This document shows, in pieces, positions 6,803 through 13,790 of a DNA stretch of 42,552 bases (positions within the stretch are counted from its first letter, which is position 1; each line of letters starts with the position of its first letter). Source of the DNA: Clostridia bacterium (GTDB lineage Bacteria; Bacillota; Clostridia; Christensenellales; CAG-138); NCBI GenBank assembly GCA_016292635.1, contig JAEDIC010000018.1:1-42552 (forward strand). The letters are read 5' to 3'. The translations under genes and the position numbers were made by a program. The notes below the pieces were generated by a model. That model ran no database searches. It saw only the letters and a program-made list of their open reading frames with translations, and had not been told where the DNA came from.

Positions 6803-9160
6803 TTAGCCCGCCTGCTTGCCGCTTTCGGCAAAGGCGGTAAGGGCTGAGAGGCCCGCGTACTTGTCAACCTTGCCGTTGTTGTCGATAACCAGGGTTGGGG
6901 CCTGCATTACGGCGTATTTGCGGGCAAGCGCGCGGTTTTCCTCGGCCCGGATAACGCTGTACTTAATGCCCACGGAATCCAGCAGCTCCTTGGCTGCGGC
7001 GCAGTTGGGACAGGTGGCGGTGGTGAACAGCATGGGCAGGGACTGTTCCGCCTTGGCGGCCTTGGTGATGCCGGGCCAGGTGGAGCGGTTGGCAACGTCA
7101 TATTCCTTGCGCTCCTTGTATTCCTGGCTCTTGCCGTCGTTCCAGTTTTGAACGGGGCGATAGTAGCCGGTTATGCGGCTGTACACTTCGGCGTTGCTGC
7201 CGCACTCGGGACAGGTGAAGTGTTCGCCGGAAAGGTAGCCGTGCTTGGGGCATACCGAGTAGGTGGGAGACATGGTGTAATAGGGCAGCCTGTAGTTTTC
7301 CGCAATGGTCTTAACAAGCTTTGCGGCGGACTCCCAGCTGGGCAGCTTTTCGCCCAGGAAGGCGTGGAACACGGTGCCGCTGGTATAAAGGGTCTGAAGC
7401 TCGTCCTGAATATCCAGCGCCGCGAAGATGTCCTCGGTAAAGCTTACGGGCAGGTGGGAGCTGTTGGTGTAATAGGGAGCGTCCCCGTTGCCGCCGGCGG
7501 TGATGATATCGGGATACCTCTTTACGTCATGCTTGGCAAGGCGGTATGAGGTGGACTCGGCGGGGGTGGCTTCAAGGTTGTACAGCTCGTTGTCGTACTT
7601 CTCCTGATAGTCGCTGAGGCGCTCGCGCATATGGTTCAGCACGTCCTTGGCAAACTGCTGGGTGCGCTCATCGGTCATGTCCGCCCTAAGCCACCTGGCA
7701 TTCAGGCCCGCTTCGTTCATACCCAGAAGGCCGATGGTGGAAAAGTGGTTGTTGAATGTGCCAAGGTAGCGCTTTGTGTAAGGATACAGGCCCTCGTTCA
7801 TAAGGCGGGTGATTATCTCGCGCTTTATGTGGAGGCTGCGGGCGGAGATGTCCATCATGTGGTCAAGGCGCCGATAGAACTCTGCTTCATTTTTGGCAAG
7901 GTAGGCGATGCGGGGCAGGTTGATGGTAACAACGCCCACGGAGCCGGTGCTTTCGCCGCTGCCGAAGAAGCCGCCGCTCTTTTTGCGAAGCTCCCGAAGG
8001 TCAAGGCGGAGACGGCAGCACATGGAGCGAACGTCGGAAGGCTCCATATCGCTGTTGATGTAGTTGCTGAAGTAAGGAGTGCCGTACTTTGCGGTCATTT
8101 CAAACAGCAGACGGTTGTTCTCGGTGGGTGACCAGTCAAAATCCCGGGTGATGGAATAAGTGGGGATGGGGTACTGGAAGCCACGGCCGTTGGCGTCGCC
8201 CTCTATCATGGTTTCGATGAAGGCCTTGTTCACCATGTCCATCTCACGCTTGCAGTCCTTGTACTTGAAATCCATCTCCTTGCCGCCAACTATTGCGGGA
8301 AGCTCCGCAAGATCAGCGGGAACAGTCCAGTCAAGGGTGATGTTGCTGAAGGGTGCCTGTGTGCCCCAGCGGCTGGGGGTGTTCACACCGTAAATGAAGG
8401 ACTCGATGCACTTTTTGACGGCGTCGTAGGAAAGATCGTCCACCTTTACAAAGGGGGCAAGGTAGGTATCAAAGGAGCTGAAAGCCTGTGCGCCGGCCCA
8501 TTCGTTCTGCATGATGCCAAGGAAGTTTACCATCTGGTTGCAGAGGGAAGCCAGATGCTTTGCGGGTTTGCTGTTAATCTTGCCGGCAACGCCGCCAAGG
8601 CCCTCCTGAATGAGCTGCTTCAAAGACCAGCCCGCGCAGTAGCCGGTAAGCATTGAAAGGTCGTGGATGTGTATATCCGCATTGCGGTGTGCTTCGGCGA
8701 TCTCCTCGTCATACACCTCGCTAAGCCAGTAGTTTGCGGTGATTGCGCCGCTGTTGGAAAGTATAAGACCGCCCACGGAATAGGTCACGGTGGAATTTTC
8801 CTTTACACGCCAGTCCGTGATGTTAACGTAGTTGTTTACGGTCTCCTTGTAGTCCAGTATGGTGGACTTCATGTTGCGCAGCTTTTCTCTCTGCTTGCGG
8901 TAGAGTATATATGCCTTGGCAACGTCCGCATAGCCTGCAAGGCTCAGCACCTCTTCCACGCTGTCCTGTATGTCCTCAACGGCGATAAGGCCGTCCTTTA
9001 TCTTGCCTTCAAAATCCGCGGTTACCTTAAGGGCCAGAAAGTCTATAACGCTCTGGTTGTACTGCTTTTCAACGGCATCAAAGGCCTTGGTTATGGCGGC
9101 GCTTATCTTGCTGATGTCAAAATCCGCTATGGAATTGTCGCGCTTTATTACCCGATACAT
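6803..9160 (-). CDS. nrdD: Anaerobic (class III) ribonucleoside-triphosphate reductase with C-terminal thioredoxin-like domain
   Basis: NrdD reduces ribonucleotides to deoxyribonucleotides through an oxygen-sensitive glycyl radical. The protein has 785 residues from MYRVIKRDNS. The start at 9160 has GGAGGG upstream; the extra 18 residues of the open frame are not needed. In order come an N-terminal ATP-cone (1-90), the catalytic barrel, a zinc site (CPKHGYLSGEHFTCPECG) and the glycyl-radical region (RITGYYRPVQNWNDGK). A C-terminal domain of about 80 residues follows with LFTTATCPNCAAAKELL and a later APTLVIDNNG, which looks like a glutaredoxin/thioredoxin fold. That domain may supply the reductant in cis. 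nrdG lies upstream on the same strand. NrdR-box-like sites overlap the promoter. Confidence 0.96.
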   Translation of the reverse strand: MYRVIKRDNSIADFDISKISAAITKAFDAVEKQYNQSVIDFLALKVTADFEGKIKDGLIAVEDIQDSVEEVLSLAGYADVAKAYILYRKQREKLRNMKSTILDYKETVNNYVNITDWRVKENSTVTYSVGGLILSNSGAITANYWLSEVYDEEIAEAHRNADIHIHDLSMLTGYCAGWSLKQLIQEGLGGVAGKINSKPAKHLASLCNQMVNFLGIMQNEWAGAQAFSSFDTYLAPFVKVDDLSYDAVKKCIESFIYGVNTPSRWGTQAPFSNITLDWTVPADLAELPAIVGGKEMDFKYKDCKREMDMVNKAFIETMIEGDANGRGFQYPIPTYSITRDFDWSPTENNRLLFEMTAKYGTPYFSNYINSDMEPSDVRSMCCRLRLDLRELRKKSGGFFGSGESTGSVGVVTINLPRIAYLAKNEAEFYRRLDHMMDISARSLHIKREIITRLMNEGLYPYTKRYLGTFNNHFSTIGLLGMNEAGLNARWLRADMTDERTQQFAKDVLNHMRERLSDYQEKYDNELYNLEATPAESTSYRLAKHDVKRYPDIITAGGNGDAPYYTNSSHLPVSFTEDIFAALDIQDELQTLYTSGTVFHAFLGEKLPSWESAAKLVKTIAENYRLPYYTMSPTYSVCPKHGYLSGEHFTCPECGSNAEVYSRITGYYRPVQNWNDGKSQEYKERKEYDVANRSTWPGITKAAKAEQSLPMLFTTATCPNCAAAKELLDSVGIKYSVIRAEENRALARKYAVMQAPTLVIDNNGKVDKYAGLSALTAFAESGKQAG

Positions 9161-9265
9161 TGTGGGATCCCTCCGTATAAAAAATATGTATAGAGACGAT
9201 TCCTGCCGAATCATTAATTGAGCTCGTTGCCGCCGCCCAAAAAACGGGCATCCCGGCGGATTTCA

Positions 9266-9317
9266 AGTATACCATATATTGTGTTTGGTTGGCAATAGAA
9301 AATCCTATATATGGTAG
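9266..9317 (-). promoter_or_regulatory. nrdD promoter with tandem NrdR-box-like sites
   Basis: The minus strand shows TTGCCA (9290-9295), 18 bases, then TATACT (9266-9271). A 16-base site at 9269-9284 (plus strand ATACCATATATTGTGT) matches 14 of 16 positions of the NrdR-box consensus as I recall it. A weaker site lies at 9302-9317. The two are 33 bases apart, about three helical turns, as is usual for NrdR. NrdR represses nrd genes when dATP is high. Confidence 0.75.
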
Positions 9318-9341
9318 AATTATTTTTTGAACACACAATAT

Positions 9342-10028
9342 CTATCCCCTTATCTCCGCCCCGGGCACAAATTCCCGGGCCGCCTCAAGAAGCTCATGCA
9401 GCTCCTCATCGGAGTGCCTTTCGCAGCGGCGGTCTATAACAAGGTCGGAATCCCTGTATGGCTGGATAAAGTACTTTTCCTCGCCCTGTATCCATCGGCC
9501 GATCGTCCGCATATCCTCCGAGGTGTGCAGCCCCTTTACCACCGTGGTGCGGAATTCATGCTGCACCGCGCCCTGCATGAGCAGCCTTACGCTGTCCTTT
9601 ACGGGCCCAATCTCCAGCTCCGGAATTCCTGTGGTTTCGGGATATTTTTCCGGGCTGTTCTTTATATCCATGGCCACATAGTCCACCGCACCCGCCAGTA
9701 TCAGCTTATGCATCACCTCCGGTCGTGTGCCGTTTGTATCCAGCTTCACAGCATACCCCATTGCCTTTATTTCCCGGGAAAAGTCCCAGAGGCCCTTCCA
9801 TAATGTGGGCTCGCCGCCGGTTATGCATACCCCCTCCAGCACGCCCCTGCGCTTTTTCAGCAGGGCGAATATCTCCGCTTCGGGTATATCCGGCTCTGCC
9901 GCCGGATTCAGCACAATGCCCCCGTTATGGCAAAATGGGCAGCGGAGGTTGCATCCCCCCAGGAATACCGTGCAGGCCACCTTGCCGGGATAGTCCAATA
10001 ACGTCAGCGTTTGCAGTCCTTTTATCAT
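9342..10028 (-). CDS. nrdG: Anaerobic ribonucleotide reductase activating protein (radical SAM)
   Basis: NrdG uses SAM and a [4Fe-4S] cluster to install the glycyl radical on NrdD. The 228-residue protein has CNLRCPFCHN near residue 25, the CxxxCxxC-type cluster site, and CITGGEPTLW near 70, the SAM-binding GGE motif. The start at 10028 (MIKGLQTLTLLDYPGK) has AGGAG upstream; the longer frame has none. It lies about 180 bases upstream of nrdD. Each gene has its own NrdR-type promoter, so they are probably co-controlled rather than strictly co-transcribed. Confidence 0.93.
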   Translation of the reverse strand: MIKGLQTLTLLDYPGKVACTVFLGGCNLRCPFCHNGGIVLNPAAEPDIPEAEIFALLKKRRGVLEGVCITGGEPTLWKGLWDFSREIKAMGYAVKLDTNGTRPEVMHKLILAGAVDYVAMDIKNSPEKYPETTGIPELEIGPVKDSVRLLMQGAVQHEFRTTVVKGLHTSEDMRTIGRWIQGEEKYFIQPYRDSDLVIDRRCERHSDEELHELLEAAREFVPGAEIRG

Positions 10029-10057
10029 ATGGGGCGCTCCTTTGATGAATACGTCTT

Positions 10058-10215
10058 CCTTTCTTTTCACTGGAAAAGAAAAGGGAGTGTATAGGTAAGT
10101 TGATAATAATCAGCTTTATGCCGCTTTCCGAATTTGCCTTTGAAAGGATAGGGCGTATGATGGCGGAAAACGGAAATAATGCCTGTGCGGTGGGGATGAA
10201 CACCAAAAGGCCGAT
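10058..10215 (-). repeat. Mosaic intergenic repeat, inverted copy F, in the nrdG leader
   Basis: The plus strand has CCTTTCTTTTC-ACTG-GAAAAGAAAAG (10058-10083), then GGGAGTGTATAGGT and CTTTATGCCGCTTTCCGAA (10121-10139). Read on the minus strand this matches copy D (GGAAAGCGGCATAAAGC, CCTATA, CTCCC, palindrome). It lies between the nrdG promoter and its start codon, so it should be transcribed as a 5' leader. Confidence 0.72.
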
Positions 10216-10240
10216 TTTCCTCTGCGGAACGGACATAAAT

Positions 10241-10275
10241 AAAAAAGCAAAATGGGCATTATTGTCATGCCCATT
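10241..10275 (-). terminator. Terminator of the C_GCAxxG_C_C gene, overlapping the nrdG promoter
   Basis: On the minus strand AATGGGCAT (10267-10275) pairs with ATGCCCATT (10251-10259), followed by TTGCTTTTTT. Its first arm overlaps the -10 box of the nrdG promoter. Transcripts from upstream should form the hairpin, while transcripts starting at the nrdG promoter begin inside it and should escape. Confidence 0.75.
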
Positions 10276-10326
10276 CTACCACTATATATTGTGTTCGTAA
10301 ATACTTTTATATACAATATTTATATT
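10273..10326 (-). promoter_or_regulatory. nrdG promoter with NrdR-box-like sites
   Basis: The minus strand shows TTTACG (10296-10301), 17 bases and TAGAAT (10273-10278). The spacer is filled by CCACTATATATTGTGT (10279-10294, plus strand), 15 of 16 to the NrdR-box consensus as I recall it. A weaker, AT-rich partner lies at 10311-10326, 32 bases away. This mirrors the nrdD promoter. Confidence 0.72.
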
Positions 10327-10771
10327 ATTTCTGCATCTCCGCAATTTTTCTATCCAATATCGCCGCAGCGTCAGCCACAAAACGGGTGCAGGGGCGCACC
10401 CCATAGTACTCATCCGTCCGCTCCATGGGCTTGCGGCCCTTGGGGCAGCTTGCGATAAGCTCCCGGCATATGATACTGTCGTTTTCGGCTTTAAACCCCT
10501 CCGCAAGCTCACGGATAAGCTCATAATGGGCCGCCTTGCCCTTGGCGTCTGTGGGGCTTGTGTAGCCATACAGCATATCCGCCACCATGAACATACCCGT
10601 CACCGCGCCGCACACTTCCCTCAGGGCGCCCATACCCGCGCCGAAGCCGGATGTGAGCTTTATGGCGGTATCCTCGTCAATGCCGGTAACATCGCTGAAA
10701 GCGGCAAAGACCGACTGGGCGCAATTATACCCCTTAAAGAAAAGCTCCTTCGCCCGCTCTACATGATCCAT
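10325..10771 (-). CDS. C_GCAxxG_C_C family probable redox protein
   Basis: The 148-residue protein belongs to the family named after its C-GCAxxG-C-C cysteine pattern. It has GYNCAQSVF near residue 15, TSGFGAGMGALREVCGAVTG near 40-60, then later Cys residues (IICREL, ASCPKG, RPCTRF). The family is thought to bind metal or act in redox chemistry, but no function is settled. The start at 10771 (MDHVERAKELFF) has AAGGAGGG upstream. It follows the biotin ligase gene by 28 bases and ends in a terminator that overlaps the nrdG promoter. Confidence 0.85.
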   Translation of the reverse strand: MDHVERAKELFFKGYNCAQSVFAAFSDVTGIDEDTAIKLTSGFGAGMGALREVCGAVTGMFMVADMLYGYTSPTDAKGKAAHYELIRELAEGFKAENDSIICRELIASCPKGRKPMERTDEYYGVRPCTRFVADAAAILDRKIAEMQK

Positions 10772-10799
10772 AATACCCTCCTTAATTGTTTTCAGCATA

Positions 10800-11552
10800 T
10801 TACAGCGCCCAAAAAGCGCTTACCTCTCCGCTGTTCAGCTCAACGGTCTCGCCGGCTATGTTCACCAGCAGCCGCCCTTCCCGGGTAATGTCAAGGGCTT
10901 GTCCCTGCCGCCCGTCGCTCAGGGCAACGGCTTTTCCTATCAGCAGGCTTTTGTTTCGGTATTCCGCATATACCGTATCGGTTTGGAAATCCCTGCAGGC
11001 CCTGTATACCTCTGAAGCCGCGGCCCCCGCCATTGCGCTTAAGGGTATGGGCGGCTCCATGTCAGGATAAAGGCTGCCCGCCCTGTTCGCAAGGCCGCCC
11101 TGAAATTCCGGGCTCTGATAATTTATTCCGACGCCTATCACAGCGTATTTGAGCCCGTCTCCTGCCGCGGCCCCCTCCGCCAGTATGCCGCATACCTTTT
11201 TGCCCTTATAATAAATGTCGTTCACCCATTTTATTCCGGGGGAAATATCAAGGCGCTTTTCCATTGCCCGGCATACCCCAACGCAGGCCGCCATGGTGAG
11301 CATGGCGCATTGTTCAAGGGTGCCTTGCGGCCGCATGATTATGCTCATGTATATGCCCCCCTCGGGGCTTTGGAACTCACGGCCCAGCCTGCCCCGGCCC
11401 CCGGTCTGCCTTTCGGCTATCACCAGCGTGCCCTCCGGAGCGCCCTGGGCCGCCAGCTCCTTGGCAACGGTGTTTGTGGAATTTATCTCCTCCGCCGCCA
11501 GCAGCCACCCCGCCTCGGGAAAGTATGCCTTTATTATCTCCCTGTCAAGCAT
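10800..11552 (-). CDS. birA: Biotin--[acetyl-CoA-carboxylase] ligase, without DNA-binding domain
   Basis: The enzyme attaches biotin to carboxylase or decarboxylase carrier proteins via biotinyl-AMP. The 250-residue protein has GGRGRLGREFQSPEGGIYMS (near 50-70) with the GRGR biotinyl-AMP loop, and IKWVNDIYYKGKKVCGILAE (near 110-130). A C-terminal BPL_C-like domain (LSDGRQGQALDITREGRLLV) follows. It lacks the N-terminal winged helix of bifunctional BirA, so it should not act as a repressor. The start at 11552 overlaps the end of the phosphoesterase gene by 8 bases, which implies translational coupling. Confidence 0.92.
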   Translation of the reverse strand: MLDREIIKAYFPEAGWLLAAEEINSTNTVAKELAAQGAPEGTLVIAERQTGGRGRLGREFQSPEGGIYMSIIMRPQGTLEQCAMLTMAACVGVCRAMEKRLDISPGIKWVNDIYYKGKKVCGILAEGAAAGDGLKYAVIGVGINYQSPEFQGGLANRAGSLYPDMEPPIPLSAMAGAAASEVYRACRDFQTDTVYAEYRNKSLLIGKAVALSDGRQGQALDITREGRLLVNIAGETVELNSGEVSAFWAL

Positions 11553-12567
11553 CCGGCTCACCGTATTCCCATGGTATATCAATAACAAACATTTCTGATT
11601 GCGCGGCGCCCTTATAATATTTCCTGTGGGTATAGTCGTCAAAGTGCGCATAGTCCTCTTTAACGGGAGAGTAGGTATATCCCCGTATCTCGCCCAGAGC
11701 CTCGTCCACCTCAAAGAACATCATGTATCCGCTGCCGCCATTGCTGTCCGCCGCCTGATAGTTGCATATCATCTGCTGTACCGTTCTGTCAGGGACCCCG
11801 TCTCCGTCGTCGTCAAATTCCTCCGGCACACGGGCCACATTGTATCTGTGTCCCCCCAATACCATGTATACGTTGGGGTATTTCTCCACTATCTCTTCCC
11901 TTATCAGCCTTCCGTCCTCCTGCAGGGAAAGGTCTGTATTAAAATAGGTATGGGTACAGATTATTACCGCCCTGTCGGGATATTCCTCTATGACGGACTT
12001 CATCCAGTCTATGCCCTCCCGCTCCACGTTATACCCCATATAAAGGAACAGCAGTCTGCTCCCCTCAACGTCTATAAGGTCATAGTGTCCCCGGTTGTTT
12101 TCAAAGCTGCCGCCGTAGCATTCACGATAGCTGCAATCCTCTTCACCGAAGTATTCATAATAATACTCATAGTTGACCTTGCTGCCCCGAACATCGTGAT
12201 TGCCGGCGCATACTCCTGCGGGAATGTGGGCGATTGCGGACATGGCGTCCGTGGCCACCTTCCACTGCTCCTCCTTTGCGGCGGAGGCCACTATATCCCC
12301 GGTATGGATAACGTACTTCAGGTTCAGCTCTTCTTCCATGTCCCGAAGGTATTCCGTCATGGCAAAAAAAGTCTCGTGAAACTTCCGGCTGTAATGCTGG
12401 GTGTCGCTCATCCACGCTATGGTATACACCTCCGGCGGCTCCGGAGTGGGCTCCGGGACCGGCACAGGCGCGGGAACAGGGGTAGGCGCAGGCTCCCCAT
12501 GGGGTACGGGAGCGCAGCCCCCCATCAGCAATATCAATATGAATAAAATGGAAACAATTCTTCTCAT
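11545..12567 (-). CDS. Lipoprotein metallophosphoesterase
   Basis: The 340-residue protein has a lipoprotein signal (MRRIVSILFILILLMGGC, Cys18). A Pro/Val/Glu-rich spacer (about 20-47) and a calcineurin-like phosphoesterase domain follow. Metal-binding motifs are visible in order: WMSDTQH (D-x-H type), HTGDIV, GNHD, ICTHTYF and GGHRY. It should act on the outer face of the membrane; the substrate is unknown. No ribosome binding site precedes the ATG, and the best promoter would start transcription at or next to the ATG, so it may be leaderless. It overlaps birA by 8 bases. Confidence 0.87.
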   Translation of the reverse strand: MRRIVSILFILILLMGGCAPVPHGEPAPTPVPAPVPVPEPTPEPPEVYTIAWMSDTQHYSRKFHETFFAMTEYLRDMEEELNLKYVIHTGDIVASAAKEEQWKVATDAMSAIAHIPAGVCAGNHDVRGSKVNYEYYYEYFGEEDCSYRECYGGSFENNRGHYDLIDVEGSRLLFLYMGYNVEREGIDWMKSVIEEYPDRAVIICTHTYFNTDLSLQEDGRLIREEIVEKYPNVYMVLGGHRYNVARVPEEFDDDGDGVPDRTVQQMICNYQAADSNGGSGYMMFFEVDEALGEIRGYTYSPVKEDYAHFDDYTHRKYYKGAAQSEMFVIDIPWEYGEPDA

Positions 12568-12574
12568 GATATGG

Positions 12575-12603
12575 ATTGTATCACATTAAAGATCCGTATG
12601 AAA
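12575..12603 (-). promoter_or_regulatory. Promoter of the phosphoesterase operon, giving a near-leaderless transcript
   Basis: The minus strand reads TTTCAT (12598-12603), 17 bases, TACAAT (12575-12580). The expected start of transcription is about 12568, while the ATG begins at 12567. Confidence 0.5.
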
Positions 12604-12662
12604 CTTTGAAATGCAATAATATTGTGTCCTTTTTTGTAAATCGCTCTATCCTTCCCCACCGT

Positions 12663-12691
12663 TTGACAAGGCGGCCCGCTCGTGCTACCAT
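12663..12691 (+). promoter_or_regulatory. Promoter of lepB
   Basis: TTGACA (12663-12668), 17 bases, TACCAT (12686-12691). The leader before the lepB start would be about 29 bases. Confidence 0.7.
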
Positions 12692-12726
12692 TTACGAAAA
12701 GAACCTTACAGGAAAGGCGCATTGCC

Positions 12727-13314
12727 ATGGCAAAAATCACAAAAAAACAGCGGGAAGCCATGAAGGCCGCCGCTGAAAAGCTGCATAAAAACGACGCCCC
12801 TTACAAGCGGGCCGCAAACGGGGATTTTATGATATACCTTATCACCGTTGTGCTCATCGCCATGTTTATCCGCACATTCGTCTTTGAGCCGGTGCAGGTG
12901 ATAGGCTCCTCCATGTATCCCACGCTCATCCATGGGGAAGGTATGTTCACGGAAAAGCTCACCTACGTTGTGTCCGAGCCCAAGCACGGGGATATCGTCA
13001 TATGCCGCTATTCCAATATGGCCGTAAACTGCGTTAAGCGCATAATAGGCATGCCCGGGGATACCGTCGCCATAACCGACGGCGCAATTTACCTGAACGG
13101 TCAGCTTATTGATGAATCCGCATACTGGAACGACTACATAATAGGCGATATGGCGGAGGTCACCGTGCCGGAGAAGTCCATCTTCGTGGTTGGCGACAAC
13201 CGCAACGCCAGCGACGACAGCCGCAATCCCTACGTCGGCTTCGTCCCCTATGGTCAGATAAAGGGCAAGGTACAGGCCGTTATGCTCCCCCTCAGCAGGG
13301 CAAGGTGGATGTAG
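12727..13314 (+). CDS. lepB: Signal peptidase I
   Basis: Type I signal peptidase cleaves signal peptides at the outer face of the membrane with a Ser/Lys dyad. The 195-residue protein has a charged N-terminus (about 1-35) and one membrane helix (about 36-55). GSSMYPTL follows with the nucleophilic Ser, then VNCVKRIIGMPGDTV with the Lys general base, and GDNRNASDDSR (box E). The start at 12727 (MAKITKKQREA) has a GGAAAGG site upstream. It is transcribed alone and divergently from the phosphoesterase operon, and converges on selB. Confidence 0.95.
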   Translation: MAKITKKQREAMKAAAEKLHKNDAPYKRAANGDFMIYLITVVLIAMFIRTFVFEPVQVIGSSMYPTLIHGEGMFTEKLTYVVSEPKHGDIVICRYSNMAVNCVKRIIGMPGDTVAITDGAIYLNGQLIDESAYWNDYIIGDMAEVTVPEKSIFVVGDNRNASDDSRNPYVGFVPYGQIKGKVQAVMLPLSRARWM

Positions 13315-13330
13315 CGAAAGCTCAGTTCTC

Positions 13331-13772
13331 TTCGTTTTCCATTTCTTTTCGCCAGGAAAGAAAGGAGAAAACCGAAAGGATTAAACAGAATAGCAAATAC
13401 GATGCCTTGGCGCATCTTCCGGAAAGCCGCTCAACGGGAGCGGCTTTCCTGCTGTCTAAAAAGTGGCGTTATGCCACTTTTTCAAGGTTTCCATGGCCCC
13501 CTTGTGCCTACGGCACGGCTGGGGAGCCATGGAAAGAAGCCCTTGCCGCGCAAGGCTTATGCGTATTTGCCTCACTGGTCGCCAAATCCGATTGAAGCAT
13601 CCGCCCACAAACCCCCAAAGGGTTTTTTCCGCAATCACAAATTCGGCCTCCATTTGAGGCCGAATTTGAAAAGCGGTATAAAGCGGCTTTTTGCAATTTC
13701 CATTATTCTTATGCTTTTCTTTTTCTTTTGCTGCTTTTCTTTTTCTTTTCTCATGAAAAGAAAAAGAAAAGC
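13331..13772 (+). repeat. Mosaic intergenic repeat, copy A (fullest copy)
   Basis: The 476-base gap between convergent lepB and selB is packed with hairpins: GGAAAGCCGCT/AGCGGCTTTCC (13421-13449), AAAAAGTGGC/GCCACTTTTT (13458-13482), TTTCCATGGC/GCCATGGAAA enclosing GTGCC/GGCAC (about 13488-13535), CCTTGC/GCAAGG, AAATTCGGCCTC/GAGGCCGAATTT and a perfect 18-base T/C palindrome (13733-13772). The stretch 13457-13640 is found inverted at 17420-17606 at roughly 75-80% identity by eye. Short ORFs here follow the repeat rather than a gene. Confidence 0.85.
13458..13482. terminator. Bidirectional terminator between lepB and selB
   Basis: AAAAAGTGGC pairs perfectly with GCCACTTTTT over a 5-base loop, with T-runs on both strands. 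It is part of repeat copy A. Confidence 0.65.
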
Positions 13773-13790
13773 AGGCGTGCCCCCCCTTCG

